Source: Youhaiella tibetensis (GTDB taxonomy: Bacteria > Pseudomonadota > Alphaproteobacteria > Rhizobiales > Devosiaceae). Taken from it: a stretch of DNA of 64,000 nucleotides. Positions 10,439 to 18,817 of the stretch are shown piece by piece. Numbering within the stretch: position 1 is the stretch's first letter; each line of letters begins with the position of its first letter. The position numbers and the translations under genes were made by a program. The stretch is from assembly GCF_008000755.1 (NCBI RefSeq), contig NZ_CP041690.1:2419260-2483259 (forward strand), read 5' to 3'. The notes beneath the pieces are model-generated. The model ran no database searches. It saw nothing but the letters and a program-made list of their open reading frames with translations, and was not told the origin of the DNA.

Positions 10439-11629
10439 TCATCTCTCCACCAGCGCGACGCGCGCGTTGTACCAGTTCATGATCGCCGAGGTTGTAAGCG
10501 AAAGCGTGAGGTAGACCGCCATGGTCAGTGCAATCACCTCCACGGCGCGCCCCGTCTGGTTGAGCGTCGTTCCCGTGAAGACGTTGACCAGCTCCGGGAA
10601 GCCGATAGCGGCGCCGAGAGACGAGTTCTTGGTGAGATTGAGGTACTGGCTTGTCAGCGGAGGAATGATCACCCGCATCGCTTGTGGAATGACCACCAGC
10701 CGCAGCCGGTCGTTGTCACGCAACCCCAATGCCTCGGCGGCTTCCGTCTGGCCGCGATTTACAGCCAGGATGCCGGCACGCACGATCTCGGCGATGAAGG
10801 CGGCCGTATAGATCGAAAGCCCGAAGACCAGCGCCACGAACTCGGGCGGCAGCTCGATGCCCCCCACATAGTTGAATCCCTTGAGGACCGGAGAATCCCA
10901 ATCGAGGTGAGCGCCACTGACGAACCAAACGATCGTCGGCAGGACGATGAAGACGCCGAGGAAGGTCAGGAACACCGGAAAGCGCTCGCCGGTCGCCTCC
11001 ATGCGCTTGCGGGCCCATCCGCGCAGCACCAGCCCGAAGACGACGGCGATAAGGGCAGCGATGATCACCCACCAGAAGCGGGCATCGGGCAGTGGCTGGG
11101 GAACCCACAGGCCGCGCTGGTTGAGCACAAAAACATCGAAAAAGACGTGGCTCTGCTTGACCGCCGGCATCGTCTTGAGCACGGCGAAATACCAGAAGAA
11201 GAGCTGCAGCAGCAGCGGGATGTTGCGCACGACCTCGATGTAGATCGTCGCCATTCGTGCGATGATCCAGTTCGACGAGAGGCGTGCTATGCCCAGCACG
11301 AAGCCGATAACTGTGGCGAAGAATATGCCGATCACCGACACCAGCAGCGTGTTGGTGATGCCGACCAGGAACGCCTCCCAGTAGTAGGAGGCCCGATCGA
11401 ACGGAAAGAGCGAGAAACTGACGTTGAAACCCGAGGTCTTCCAGAGGAAGTCGAAGCCCATCGTCTTGTTCTGGGCCGTCAGGTTCGCGACGGTGTTCTG
11501 GATGATCCAGAGGAAGAAGGCGATCACAGCGACGGTGACCACCACCTGGTAGAAGTAGCCGCGATAGCGCGGGTCGTTTAGAAGGTGTGTGCGAGGCGGA
11601 TCGCTCCGCAGGGGCTCGATAGCAGCCAT
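10439..11629 (-). CDS. aapQ: General L-amino acid ABC transporter permease AapQ
   Basis: Partner permease of AapM, forming the membrane channel for a broad range of L-amino acids. The 396-residue protein has multiple membrane spans, a periplasmic loop containing FNVSFSLFPFDRASYYWEAF, and the ATPase-contact loop EAAEALGLRDNDRLRLVVIPQA. The ATG at 11629 is preferred to an in-frame TTG at 11665. The ribosome site is not strong; a GAGAGAGGA stretch lies about 12 bp upstream. It is separated from aapJ by a 12-bp perfect hairpin (11697-11725), which probably sets the ratio between binding protein and permease. Confidence 0.93.
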   Translation of the reverse strand: MAAIEPLRSDPPRTHLLNDPRYRGYFYQVVVTVAVIAFFLWIIQNTVANLTAQNKTMGFDFLWKTSGFNVSFSLFPFDRASYYWEAFLVGITNTLLVSVIGIFFATVIGFVLGIARLSSNWIIARMATIYIEVVRNIPLLLQLFFWYFAVLKTMPAVKQSHVFFDVFVLNQRGLWVPQPLPDARFWWVIIAALIAVVFGLVLRGWARKRMEATGERFPVFLTFLGVFIVLPTIVWFVSGAHLDWDSPVLKGFNYVGGIELPPEFVALVFGLSIYTAAFIAEIVRAGILAVNRGQTEAAEALGLRDNDRLRLVVIPQAMRVIIPPLTSQYLNLTKNSSLGAAIGFPELVNVFTGTTLNQTGRAVEVIALTMAVYLTLSLTTSAIMNWYNARVALVER

Positions 11630-11696
11630 AGGCGCAAATGTCCTCTCTCGTCGGAATCGCGACAAGCGACGGGTAATTGTCCCATCAGACGCAAGA

Positions 11697-11725
11697 GCCC
11701 GGCCCCTCTAGGCGAGGGGCCGGGC
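11697..11725 (-). promoter_or_regulatory. Intercistronic hairpin between aapJ and aapQ
   Basis: A perfect 12-bp GC-rich stem (11697-11708 with 11714-11725) has a 5-base loop and lies between the aapJ stop and the aapQ start. No run of T follows on the coding strand, so it is more likely an RNA-stabilising or partly terminating structure than a full terminator. Such hairpins commonly raise binding-protein output above that of the permease. Confidence 0.65.
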
Positions 11726-11736
11726 CCAATTGCCGA

Positions 11737-12753
11737 CTAGCGGATCGGAGGGGCGTACTGGATGCCGCCATCCTTCCAGAGAGCGTTCAGGCCGCGAGCG
11801 AGCCCGATCGGCGTATCGGGACCGACGTTGCGGTTGAACGATTCCCCGTAGTTGCCGATATTCTTGATGATCTGGTAGGCCCAGTCCTTGGTCAGGCCGA
11901 TTGGCGTACCGAAGTCGCCTTCCACGCCGAGCAGGCGCTTGATCGACGGATTGTCCGAACCTAGCATTTCATCGACATTGGCCTGCGTGACGCCGAGTTC
12001 TTCGGCCTCGAGCAGAGCAAAATAGGTCCAGCGGTTGATATTGAACCAGAGGTCGTCACCCTGGCGCACCACCGGCCCAAGGGGTTCCTTGGAGATGATC
12101 TCGGGCAGGATGATGTAGTCGTCCGGGTTTGCGAACTTGGAGCGTTCGGCGGCAAGCGCCGAAGAGTCCGTCGTATAGACGTCGCAGCGGCCATCTTCGA
12201 AGGCCTTGACCACTTCGTCCTGGTCCACGAACACGATCGGTTTGTACTCGAGATTGTTGGTCGAGAAGAAGTCGGCCGCATTCAGTTCGGTCGTGGTGCC
12301 GGACTCGATGCAGATATTGGCGCCAGACAGGTCCAGGGCCGAGGCGATTCCATCGGCCTTTCGGACCATGAAGCCCTGGCCGTCGTAGAACATCGTGCCG
12401 ATGAACTTGATGCCCAGTTGCGTGTCGCGGCTCATGGTCCAGGTCGTGGTGCGCGACAGGATATCGATTTCACCAGAGGACAGAGCCGTGAAACGCTCTT
12501 GGGAGGTCAGCGGTGTGTAACGAACCTTGGACGGATCGTTGAAGATGGCAGAGGCCACTGCGCGGCAGAAATCGACTTCCAGCCCGCTCCAGTTGTTGTT
12601 TGCGTCCGGCGCAGAAAAACCTGCAACGCCCCCGGTCACGCCGCATTGCACGTAACCCTTTGCCTTGACGTCGGAAAGAGTATCCGCATAGGCGGCAGTA
12701 GCCGTAACGCTTAGTACGGCCGCTACGGCGGCCGATACGATGTGTTTATGCAT
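11737..12753 (-). CDS. aapJ: General L-amino acid-binding periplasmic protein AapJ
   Basis: Periplasmic receptor of the Aap importer. The 338-residue precursor starts with a signal peptide (MHKHIVSAAVAAVLSVTATA, cleavage probably after AYA). The mature protein shows the family segments WSGLEVDFCRAVASAIF, SRTTTWTMSRDTQLG (with the ligand-carboxylate arginine) and GVEGDFGTPIGL. The ATG at 12753 gives a proper signal peptide; the longer open frame upstream does not encode one. It is the first gene of the aapJQMP operon and faces metC across a 224-bp divergent gap. Nitrogen control is usual for this operon, but I could not identify a site here. Confidence 0.96.
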   Translation of the reverse strand: MHKHIVSAAVAAVLSVTATAAYADTLSDVKAKGYVQCGVTGGVAGFSAPDANNNWSGLEVDFCRAVASAIFNDPSKVRYTPLTSQERFTALSSGEIDILSRTTTWTMSRDTQLGIKFIGTMFYDGQGFMVRKADGIASALDLSGANICIESGTTTELNAADFFSTNNLEYKPIVFVDQDEVVKAFEDGRCDVYTTDSSALAAERSKFANPDDYIILPEIISKEPLGPVVRQGDDLWFNINRWTYFALLEAEELGVTQANVDEMLGSDNPSIKRLLGVEGDFGTPIGLTKDWAYQIIKNIGNYGESFNRNVGPDTPIGLARGLNALWKDGGIQYAPPIR

Positions 12754-12910
12754 CTTTTTGCCTTTGTTTCCTGACCCTGTTCTTACCGTCAGAGCGGACG
12801 TTTTGCCCCATCCGCTCCTGTACGCACTGTCCACCTTTGAGGTTGGTTCAGATGCTGATAAGTATCGAAGAGGCATTTTCTGACCGCGTCAAGCGGAATG
12901 GCCGCTTTTG

Positions 12911-12961
12911 GACACACAAAGTGAGCAAACAACACTCACTTGGTGTGAGTGTCTTTTTTTT
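12911..12961 (+). promoter_or_regulatory. Attenuator-like leader of metC: two mutually exclusive hairpins and a T-tract
   Basis: An 8-bp stem, ACACTCAC (12932-12939) with GTGAGTGT (12945-12952), is followed by C and then eight T residues (12954-12961), the form of an intrinsic terminator. An overlapping alternative stem, AAGTGAG (12919-12925) with CTCACTT (12935-12941), would break it. The T-tract ends 16 bases before the metC GTG start. The same bases can also be read as three copies of a GTGAG half-site, two facing each other, so a protein operator is the main alternative. A weak promoter-like pair lies upstream (TTGAGG at 12837, AAGTAT at 12860). Confidence 0.5.
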
Positions 12962-12977
12962 GTGCAGGAGTTCCCCG

Positions 12978-14168
12978 GTGATCCGGAAGACTGACAGCGC
13001 CTCCCCTAGCCCGGAAACCGTTGAAACCATTCTCACTCACGCAGGCCGACACCCCGACGACCACTTCGGGTTCGTCAACACCCCGGTTTTCCGCGGCTCT
13101 ACTGTTCTGTTCAAAAATCTGGCGGCCCTGGAGACCGAGCAGCAGCCCTACGTCTACGGACGCGCCGGCAACCCCACGACTCGCCAGGTGGAAGAGCTCA
13201 TCACCGAGCTCGAAGGTGCCTACGACACCCAGCTCGTGCCCTCCGGATTGGCCGCCATCACCGTCGCGCTGCTGAGCTGCCTTTCGACCGGTGATGAAGT
13301 TTTGATCACCGACAGCGCCTACAACCCGACGCGAAACTTCGCCCTGCAGTTCCTCGACCGCATGGGGATCACCCACCGATTCTACGATCCGCGCATCGGA
13401 GCGGGAATCGCCGATCTGATCGGCGAGAACACCAAGGCAATCTTCACCGAAAGCCCTGGCTCCATCACCTTCGAGATCCAGGATTTGCCGGCCATCGTTG
13501 CCGCGGCCAAGCCTCGGGGCGTCAAGGTACTGATCGACAACACCTGGGCGACCCCCCTCTTCCACTCTCCTCTCAAGCTTGGCGCCGATATCGTCATCCA
13601 CACCGCCACCAAGATGTTCGTGGGGCATTCCGATGCCTTTGGGGGCACCATTTCGACCACCGCCGAGGCATGGCCGGATGTGGCCAAGACCCGCGCCCTT
13701 CTTGGCTTCTTCACCGGCGGTGACGAAGCCTTCCTCATCGCCCGCGGCCTGCGCACACTGGCGGTGCGCATGAAGGAGCATGAGCAGCGCGCCGTCGAGA
13801 TGGCGACCTGGCTCGAAGGCCATCCCGCCGTTAGGCGCGTCATCCATCCGGCGCTGGAAAGCCACCCGGACCACGCTATCTTCAAGCGCGATTTCACCGG
13901 CTCCGGCAGCCTCTTCGCTGCCATCCTGCATCCCCAGCCGCACGAGAACCTGGCGGCATTCGTGGACAATATGGAGCTCTTCGGCATGGGCTATTCATGG
14001 GGCGGCTACGAAAGCCTGTGCATCCCGAGTAACCCCACCAAGATTCGGACGGCCACGACCTGGACCGAAGACGGCACGCTGATCCGCCTTCACATCGGCT
14101 TTGAGGGCATGAGCGACCTCAAGCGCGATCTCGAGGCGGGGCTCGACCGTTACCTCGGCAAGCGCTGA
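12978..14168 (+). CDS. metC: Cystathionine beta-lyase (PLP-dependent trans-sulfuration enzyme)
   Basis: Cys/Met metabolism PLP enzyme that most likely cleaves cystathionine to homocysteine, pyruvate and ammonia. The 396-residue protein has YGRAGNPTTRQVEELI near the N-terminus, the PLP lysine in HTATKMFVGHSDAFGG, and the C-terminal GMGYSWGGYESL typical of beta-lyases. GTG 12978 is chosen as the start because AGGAG lies seven bases upstream and the family N-terminus follows; the frame stays open to a TTG at 12837, but that would run through the leader hairpins. It is divergent from aapJ and overlaps the convergent PAP2 gene by 19 bp. Another Cys/Met-family lyase or sulfhydrylase cannot be excluded by sequence alone. 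Confidence 0.9.
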   Translation: MIRKTDSASPSPETVETILTHAGRHPDDHFGFVNTPVFRGSTVLFKNLAALETEQQPYVYGRAGNPTTRQVEELITELEGAYDTQLVPSGLAAITVALLSCLSTGDEVLITDSAYNPTRNFALQFLDRMGITHRFYDPRIGAGIADLIGENTKAIFTESPGSITFEIQDLPAIVAAAKPRGVKVLIDNTWATPLFHSPLKLGADIVIHTATKMFVGHSDAFGGTISTTAEAWPDVAKTRALLGFFTGGDEAFLIARGLRTLAVRMKEHEQRAVEMATWLEGHPAVRRVIHPALESHPDHAIFKRDFTGSGSLFAAILHPQPHENLAAFVDNMELFGMGYSWGGYESLCIPSNPTKIRTATTWTEDGTLIRLHIGFEGMSDLKRDLEAGLDRYLGKR

Positions 14169-14905
14169 GGTGGTGGCAGCCCCGCGACCCGTCTGATGGC
14201 CATGAGCCGGCGCGGCGCGATCGCGCCGTTCTCGGCGATCGTGAACACCCACCGGCGCCGTGCAAAGAAGTAGCGCACTGCATAGGCGCCAAGCGTGCCC
14301 ATGACCATGCCACCCAGCACGTCGGTCGGATAGTGCATCCCGACCACGACCCGCGAGACGCCGACAGCGAGGGCCAGCACTATCGCCGGCCAGAACAGGC
14401 GCGGCCAGAGAAAGCCGACCACGAACGCGAAGGCAAAGATCGTCGTCGAGTGCCCGGACGGAAAGCTCTGGAACTGCCAGTCCGCTGTGAAATTGTGGAA
14501 CGCCAGCGGCCCGTTTTCGTCGAACACCACCGGTCTTGCCCGGCCGATGATGCGCTTGAGGATATTGGTGGCAAGCCCCGGCAGCGCCACGCCTGCAAAG
14601 ACGAAGGCCCACAGCCCCGCCATTTGCCGCGCAGCCAGCTTCTGAGGACGTTCGCGCAAGGCAAGCGACATCGCCCCGAAGATGATGAAGAGGGCAAGCG
14701 AGGGCACCAGCACCCACTCGGAGAGCCCGAGACCGGTGAGACCGGCAAAGACGCCGGCATAGGGCTGCGGCCAGGCCTGCAGGCTTTCCGACACCAGATG
14801 GTCAAGCGGCGCCAGGAAGGCGATCAGCGCGACGAATGCAACGGCGAAATACGGCCAGTTGCGACGATTGAGCCCCAACGGCAATGGCTTGGACAGGTCG
14901 GTCAT
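14150..14905 (-). CDS. PAP2-family membrane phosphatase
   Basis: Integral-membrane lipid phosphatase, possibly acting on undecaprenyl pyrophosphate, phosphatidylglycerol phosphate or lipid A. The 251-residue protein has five or six hydrophobic segments and the three phosphatase motifs: KRIIGRARP, PSGHSTT and SRVVVGMHYPTDVLGG, which carry the catalytic histidines and the lysine/arginine pair. ATG 14905 is used; the longer frame upstream adds a non-membrane tail. Its 3' end overlaps the 3' end of metC by 19 bp on the opposite strand. The substrate cannot be assigned from sequence. Confidence 0.88.
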   Translation of the reverse strand: MTDLSKPLPLGLNRRNWPYFAVAFVALIAFLAPLDHLVSESLQAWPQPYAGVFAGLTGLGLSEWVLVPSLALFIIFGAMSLALRERPQKLAARQMAGLWAFVFAGVALPGLATNILKRIIGRARPVVFDENGPLAFHNFTADWQFQSFPSGHSTTIFAFAFVVGFLWPRLFWPAIVLALAVGVSRVVVGMHYPTDVLGGMVMGTLGAYAVRYFFARRRWVFTIAENGAIAPRRLMAIRRVAGLPPPQRLPR

Positions 14906-14989
14906 GGCCAGGATCAAAGCTATTTTGGATCGCGCGTCAACCGCCCTTGCCCTTTGCCCCAAGACCCTGTAACCGGATGGCACGATGTG

Positions 14990-15066
14990 CGGGGTATAGC
15001 TCAGCCTGGTAGAGCACCGGTTTTGGGAACCGGGGGTCGAGTGTTCGAATCACTCTGCCCCGACCA
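14990..15066 (+). tRNA. tRNA-Pro (anticodon TGG)
   Basis: A 77-nt cloverleaf. The acceptor stem is CGGGGTA paired with TGCCCCG, the D arm AGCTCAGCCTGGTAGAGC, and the anticodon stem CCGGT/ACCGG holds loop TTTGGGA with anticodon TGG. The T arm is GAGTG TTCGAAT CACTC, and CCA is encoded at 15064-15066. It reads proline codons CCA and CCG/CCU by wobble. Confidence 0.97.
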
Positions 15067-15091
15067 TCGCGTTTCATTTGTCGAGGAACAG

Positions 15092-15397
15092 ATGACGGCA
15101 CGTATTTACCGCCCTGCCCCCAACGCCATGCAATCGGGGCGCGGAAAGTCCAAGCAGTGGGTGCTGGTGTTTGAGCCGGCAAGCCCGCGCGAAATCGAAC
15201 CGCTCATGGGCTACACGTCCTCCGGCGATACGCGCACCCAGGTGCGTCTGGAGTTCGACACCCTCGAACTCGCCGAGGCCTACGCCCACCGCAATGGCAT
15301 TGCCTACACCGTTCAGCCGGCGCACCAGGCAACGCCCAAGCGCAACAGTTACCCGGACAACTTCCGCTCCGACCGCAAGACGCCCTGGACGCATTGA
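15092..15397 (+). CDS. NDUFS4-like accessory subunit of NADH dehydrogenase (ETC complex I conserved region)
   Basis: Small soluble protein of 101 residues matching the alphaproteobacterial homologs of the mitochondrial 18-kDa complex I subunit. The diagnostic stretch starts ARIYRPAPNAMQSGR, continues through WVLVFEPASPREIEPLMG and the conserved YTSSGDTRTQVRLEF block, and ends YPDNFRSDRKTPWTH. In mitochondria and Paracoccus-type complex I the subunit helps stabilise the peripheral arm near the NADH module. It is encoded away from the nuo operon, directly behind tRNA-Pro, as is usual. ATG 15092 has GAGGAA eight bases upstream. A strong terminator follows. Confidence 0.9.
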   Translation: MTARIYRPAPNAMQSGRGKSKQWVLVFEPASPREIEPLMGYTSSGDTRTQVRLEFDTLELAEAYAHRNGIAYTVQPAHQATPKRNSYPDNFRSDRKTPWTH

Positions 15398-15422
15398 GCG
15401 TCAGTCCCTTGCTTTAGATGAC

Positions 15423-15455
15423 AAGCGCCGCGCATCCCGCGGCGCTTTTGTTTTG
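15423..15455 (+). terminator. Rho-independent terminator of the NDUFS4-like gene
   Basis: A perfect 10-bp stem, AAGCGCCGCG (15423-15432) with CGCGGCGCTT (15438-15447), has a 5-base loop and is followed by TTTTGTTTT. It lies about 25 bp after the stop codon. Confidence 0.9.
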
Positions 15456-15538
15456 TCCCCTCGTTCATTGCGCCCTTGCCGCCCACGCGTGAGCCGATAA
15501 GGTGCAGCCAGTGGCTTTGCTTGGGGGAGAAAGCGCAA

Positions 15539-16414
15539 ATGAACAAATGGCTTAGCGCAAGGGTTGCGCTCGTTGCAGCCTGTATGTGGGTGCTGTTCTC
15601 GGCAACGGCTTTCGCACTGCCTGCAATGTGGTTGGCCCACAAGGGCGATATCCGAATCTGGCTGTTCGGTTCAGTCCATCTGCTCCCGCCCGGCATCGAA
15701 TGGCGCTCCGAGATCCTCGAGTCGGCGCTGCAAAACGCCGACGCCGTATACTTCGAGGCCATAGTTGATCTGGAAGATCCAGGAGCGGACGCCAGGGAGG
15801 CTATGGGCAAATACCTGGTCCCGAGCGGATCGCGGTTGCTCGACCTCCTCACGCCCGAAGAACGGGAACTGGTAGCCTGGGCGGCCAAGGAAGTTGGCGC
15901 CCCCGTGTCCGGCCTGAATATCTTCAGGCCTTGGGTCGCGGCGGAAGTTCTCACCACGTTCCTCGCCGCCCGACAGGGTTTTGATTTCGCTGCTGGCGTT
16001 GATGTCACCCTGCAGGGCGAAGTCTCGCGGAACAAGCTTCGGGCATTCGAGACGCTGGCAGACCAGTTCGCGTTTTTCGACGAGATACCCGACGACCAGC
16101 AGATCGCCTATCTTCTGAGTACCGCCAAGGGCATTCAGAAGACCCCCGACGCGCTCAAGGCAATCGTCGCCAACTGGGCCGCGGGCAAACCTGAAGAAAT
16201 CGCCCACAATGTCGCGGACGATTTGGGGACGGGCGGAAGCACGGATGACATACTGCTCCATCGCCGTAACGCTCGCTGGCTTGAGGAGCTGAAGACTCTG
16301 CTCGGCGAGCCCGGCGACACCTTGGTCGTGGTCGGCGCCGCCCATCTCGCAGGGGACGGCAGCCTGTTGGACCTCCTGGAGGCAGAAGGTCTCACCATCG
16401 AGCGCGTGCAATAG
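15539..16414 (+). CDS. TraB/GumN family protein, exported
   Basis: A 291-residue protein of the TraB/GumN family, whose members resemble Tiki-type metalloproteases but mostly lack an assigned substrate in bacteria. A signal peptide is clear (ARVALVAACMWVLFSATAFA, cleavage near residue 26). The family GxxH motif appears early as WLFGSVHLLPPG, followed by YFEAIVD. The closing motif VVVGAAHLAGDGSLLDLL lies near the C-terminus; both are family hallmarks. ATG 15539 is preferred because it directly precedes the signal peptide and has GGGGGAGAAAG upstream. It stands alone, convergent with the sugar operon. Confidence 0.85.
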   Translation: MNKWLSARVALVAACMWVLFSATAFALPAMWLAHKGDIRIWLFGSVHLLPPGIEWRSEILESALQNADAVYFEAIVDLEDPGADAREAMGKYLVPSGSRLLDLLTPEERELVAWAAKEVGAPVSGLNIFRPWVAAEVLTTFLAARQGFDFAAGVDVTLQGEVSRNKLRAFETLADQFAFFDEIPDDQQIAYLLSTAKGIQKTPDALKAIVANWAAGKPEEIAHNVADDLGTGGSTDDILLHRRNARWLEELKTLLGEPGDTLVVVGAAHLAGDGSLLDLLEAEGLTIERVQ

Positions 16415-16424
16415 AATTATGCGA

Positions 16425-16451
16425 AACGGCCGCGCACGTGGCGCGACCGTT
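16425..16451. terminator. Possible bidirectional terminator hairpin between convergent genes
   Basis: AACGGCCGCGC (16425-16435) pairs with GCGCGACCGTT (16441-16451) with one mismatch, in the 57-bp gap between the TraB/GumN gene and the end of the sugar operon. No T-run follows on either strand, so its strength is doubtful. Confidence 0.4.
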
Positions 16452-16471
16452 AGCGTCAGGAATGGTCCGGA

Positions 16472-17617
16472 TCAAACGTCCGACAGTTTCGTCCACTTGC
16501 CGTCGTTCTTGCTCGACTGCACCGCGGCAGTAATGAACTCCATGCCTTCCACGCCATCGGCCAGGCTCGGCAGAATACCAGCATAGGCCTTGCCATTGCC
16601 GCGGATCACCTCGGCGAACTGGCTGTAAAGCGTGGCAAACGCCTCGAGATAGCCCTCCGGGTGGCCGCCAGGGATGCGGACGTTCATGGCCGGCGCCACG
16701 TTCCCCGCGATCGAGCCGCCGCGCGTCAGCAACTGCCGGGGCTTGCCGAACTCGGCGTACCACATCTCGTTAGGGTTGGCCTGCACCCACTCGATACTAC
16801 CCTTCTCCCCATAGACGCGCAGCTTGAGACCGTTCTCGTGTCCCACGGCCACCTGGCTCGCCCACAGCATGCCGCGGGCGCCGCCCTGGAAGCGCAGCAG
16901 GATCTGCACGTTGTCGTCGAGCTTGCGACCTTTGACGAAGCTCGTGAGGTCGGCAGAAAGCGCATCGAGCTTAAGTCCGGTCACGAAGCGGGCGAGGTTG
17001 TAGGCATGGGTGCCGATGTCGCCGATTGCTCCGCCGGCGCCCGAGCGCTTGGGGTCCGTGCGCCAATCCGCCTGCTTGGAGGATACTGCCTCCGTCAGCC
17101 AGTCCTGCGGGTACTCGACCTGGACGATACGGATCTTGCCGAGGGCACCCGACTTCACCAACTCACGCGCCTGCCGCACCAGCGGATAGCCCGTGTAGTT
17201 GTGGGTCAGGAGGAACTTCGCACCCTTCTTGGGCTTGATTGTCGCCAGTGCCCGCGCGTCTTCCAGAGTCGAGGTCAGCGGCTTGTCGCAGATCACATGG
17301 ATGCCCGCTTCGAGGAAGGTCTTGGCCGGGCCGAAATGCATGTGATTGGGCGTGACGATCGAGACGGCCTGGATGCCGTCCTTACGAGCAGCCTCCTTGG
17401 CGGCCATCTCTTCGTAGCTCGTATAGATGCGGTCTTCGGCCAGGCGCAGGTTCTTGCCCGATTCAATCGCCACATCAGGGCGCGATGACAAGGCACCCGC
17501 CACCAGTTCGTAGTCATCGTCCAGGCGGGCGGCAATGCGGTGAACGTAGCCGATAAAGGCTCCCGTCCCGCCCCCAACCATACCCAGACGAATGCGTGGT
17601 TCGCCGTTCTCTGCCAT
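16472..17617 (-). CDS. Gfo/Idh/MocA family oxidoreductase (sugar dehydrogenase/reductase), operon copy 1
   Basis: NAD(P)-dependent sugar oxidoreductase of 381 residues. The N-terminal Rossmann fold starts GMVGGGTGAFIGYVHRIAA. The conserved catalytic motif appears as CDKPLTST (EKP in most members, here DKP), with further active-site residues in GGAIGDIGTHAYNLA, where the aspartate and histidine are expected to act in catalysis. It is the last gene of the eight-gene carbohydrate operon, 9 bp behind the isomerase-like gene upstream. It is close in type to enzymes oxidising the 3-hydroxyl of glycosides or inositol-like polyols, but the substrate is unknown. The other oxidoreductase in the operon (18818-19963) is only distantly related, so the two probably act at different steps. 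Confidence 0.88.
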   Translation of the reverse strand: MAENGEPRIRLGMVGGGTGAFIGYVHRIAARLDDDYELVAGALSSRPDVAIESGKNLRLAEDRIYTSYEEMAAKEAARKDGIQAVSIVTPNHMHFGPAKTFLEAGIHVICDKPLTSTLEDARALATIKPKKGAKFLLTHNYTGYPLVRQARELVKSGALGKIRIVQVEYPQDWLTEAVSSKQADWRTDPKRSGAGGAIGDIGTHAYNLARFVTGLKLDALSADLTSFVKGRKLDDNVQILLRFQGGARGMLWASQVAVGHENGLKLRVYGEKGSIEWVQANPNEMWYAEFGKPRQLLTRGGSIAGNVAPAMNVRIPGGHPEGYLEAFATLYSQFAEVIRGNGKAYAGILPSLADGVEGMEFITAAVQSSKNDGKWTKLSDV

Positions 17618-17626
17618 GTTTCCCTC

Positions 17627-18679
17627 CTAAAGGCCCAACAGCTTGCGGTTGGCCGCCCTGTCGGTGCCGGCGCCCGCAAAGTCGTCGAAGGCCTTTTCTG
17701 TCACATTGATGATATGTGCGGCAATGAACGGTGCGCCCTCGGCGGCACCCTGCTCGGGGCTCTTGATGGCGCATTCCCATTCGAGCACCGCCCAGCCGGC
17801 AAAGTCGTACTGGGAGAGCTTTGAGAACACCGCTCCGAAATCGACCTGGCCATCGCCCAGCGAACGGAAGCGCCCTGCCCGGTTGACCCAGCTTTGGAAG
17901 CCGCCATAGACGCCCTGCCGGCCGGTCGGATTGAACTCGGCATCCTTGACGTGGAACATCTTGATCCGCTCGTGGTAGATGTCGATGTAGTCCAGGTAGT
18001 TGAGCTGCTGCAGCACGAAGTGGCTGGGATCGTAAAGCAGATTGGCGCGCGGATGGTTGTTCACGCGCTCAAGGAACATCTCGTAAGTAACGCCGTCGTG
18101 CAGATCCTCGCTCGGATGGATTTCATAGCAGACATCCACTCCCACTTCATCGAACGCATTGAGAATTGGCGTCCAGCGGCGCGCCAGTTCATCGAACGCC
18201 TCTTCGACCAGCCCTGCCGGGCGCTGTGGAAACGGATAGAGATATGGCCAGGCCAGCGCGCCCGAGAAAGTGGCGTGCTCGGTCAGACCAAGGTTCTGCG
18301 AGGCTTTTGCGGCGTGCAGCAGCGTTTGCACCGCCCATTCCTGGCGCGCCTTGGGGTTATTGTGCACCGAGGCCGGAGCGAAGCCGTCGAACAGCGTATC
18401 GTAAGCAGGATGGACCGCTACGAGCTGGCCCTGCAGGTGCGTTGAGAGTTCGGTGATCTTGAGGCCATGCTTTTCGACGGTCCCGCGAATCTCGTCGGCA
18501 TACGCCTTCGAATTGGCCGCCTTCTCGACATCGATGAAGCTCGATACCCAGGTCGGTATCTGCACGCCCTTGTAACCCAGTTCCGCTGCCCAGCCGCAAA
18601 TCGCGTCGAGCGAATTGAACGGCGCAGCATCGCCGGCGAATTGCGCCAGGAATATCCCCGGCCCCTTGATCGTCCGCAT
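17627..18679 (-). CDS. Sugar phosphate isomerase/epimerase-like TIM-barrel protein, operon copy 1
   Basis: A 350-residue member of the xylose-isomerase-like TIM-barrel superfamily (AP endonuclease family 2 fold). Likely metal ligands are seen in CYEIHPSEDLHDG, LLYDPSHFVLQ and HVKDAEF, and the closing WAVLEWECAIKSP supplies another acidic residue. The long conserved N-terminus (IKGPGIFLAQFAGDAAPFNS) marks a subfamily regularly encoded next to Gfo/Idh/MocA dehydrogenases. Related proteins act as isomerases or as lyases/hydratases on 3-keto sugars, so isomerase should be read as a family name only. ATG 18679 has GGAGG eight bases upstream. It lies 9 bp before the terminal dehydrogenase gene. Confidence 0.85.
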   Translation of the reverse strand: MRTIKGPGIFLAQFAGDAAPFNSLDAICGWAAELGYKGVQIPTWVSSFIDVEKAANSKAYADEIRGTVEKHGLKITELSTHLQGQLVAVHPAYDTLFDGFAPASVHNNPKARQEWAVQTLLHAAKASQNLGLTEHATFSGALAWPYLYPFPQRPAGLVEEAFDELARRWTPILNAFDEVGVDVCYEIHPSEDLHDGVTYEMFLERVNNHPRANLLYDPSHFVLQQLNYLDYIDIYHERIKMFHVKDAEFNPTGRQGVYGGFQSWVNRAGRFRSLGDGQVDFGAVFSKLSQYDFAGWAVLEWECAIKSPEQGAAEGAPFIAAHIINVTEKAFDDFAGAGTDRAANRKLLGL

Positions 18680-18817
18680 CCTAATCCTCCCTCGTGGCAC
18701 GTACATCAAGGCTTCGGCCAAGTGTACGCGTGCCTATCAATGAGAACAGCCGGCGGTGATTTCCGCCAGCCGATTGTTGTTGTTCCGGCAATTTTCGCGC
18801 CCCCTTAGGGGAATTCG

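Noticed and set aside
10277-11581. 434-codon plus-strand frame rich in Asp, His and Arg
   Set aside because: Antisense of aapQ/aapM; composition is the mirror of hydrophobic membrane codons.
12932-12961. Reading the metC leader hairpin as the terminator of an upstream gene
   Set aside because: No plus-strand gene ends upstream; aapJ is divergent, so a plain terminator has nothing to terminate.
14333-15397. Long plus-strand frame running from the PAP2 antisense through tRNA-Pro into the NDUFS4-like gene
   Set aside because: Only the last 101 codons from ATG 15092 match a family; the rest is antisense and tRNA sequence (GIAQPGRAPVLGTGG).
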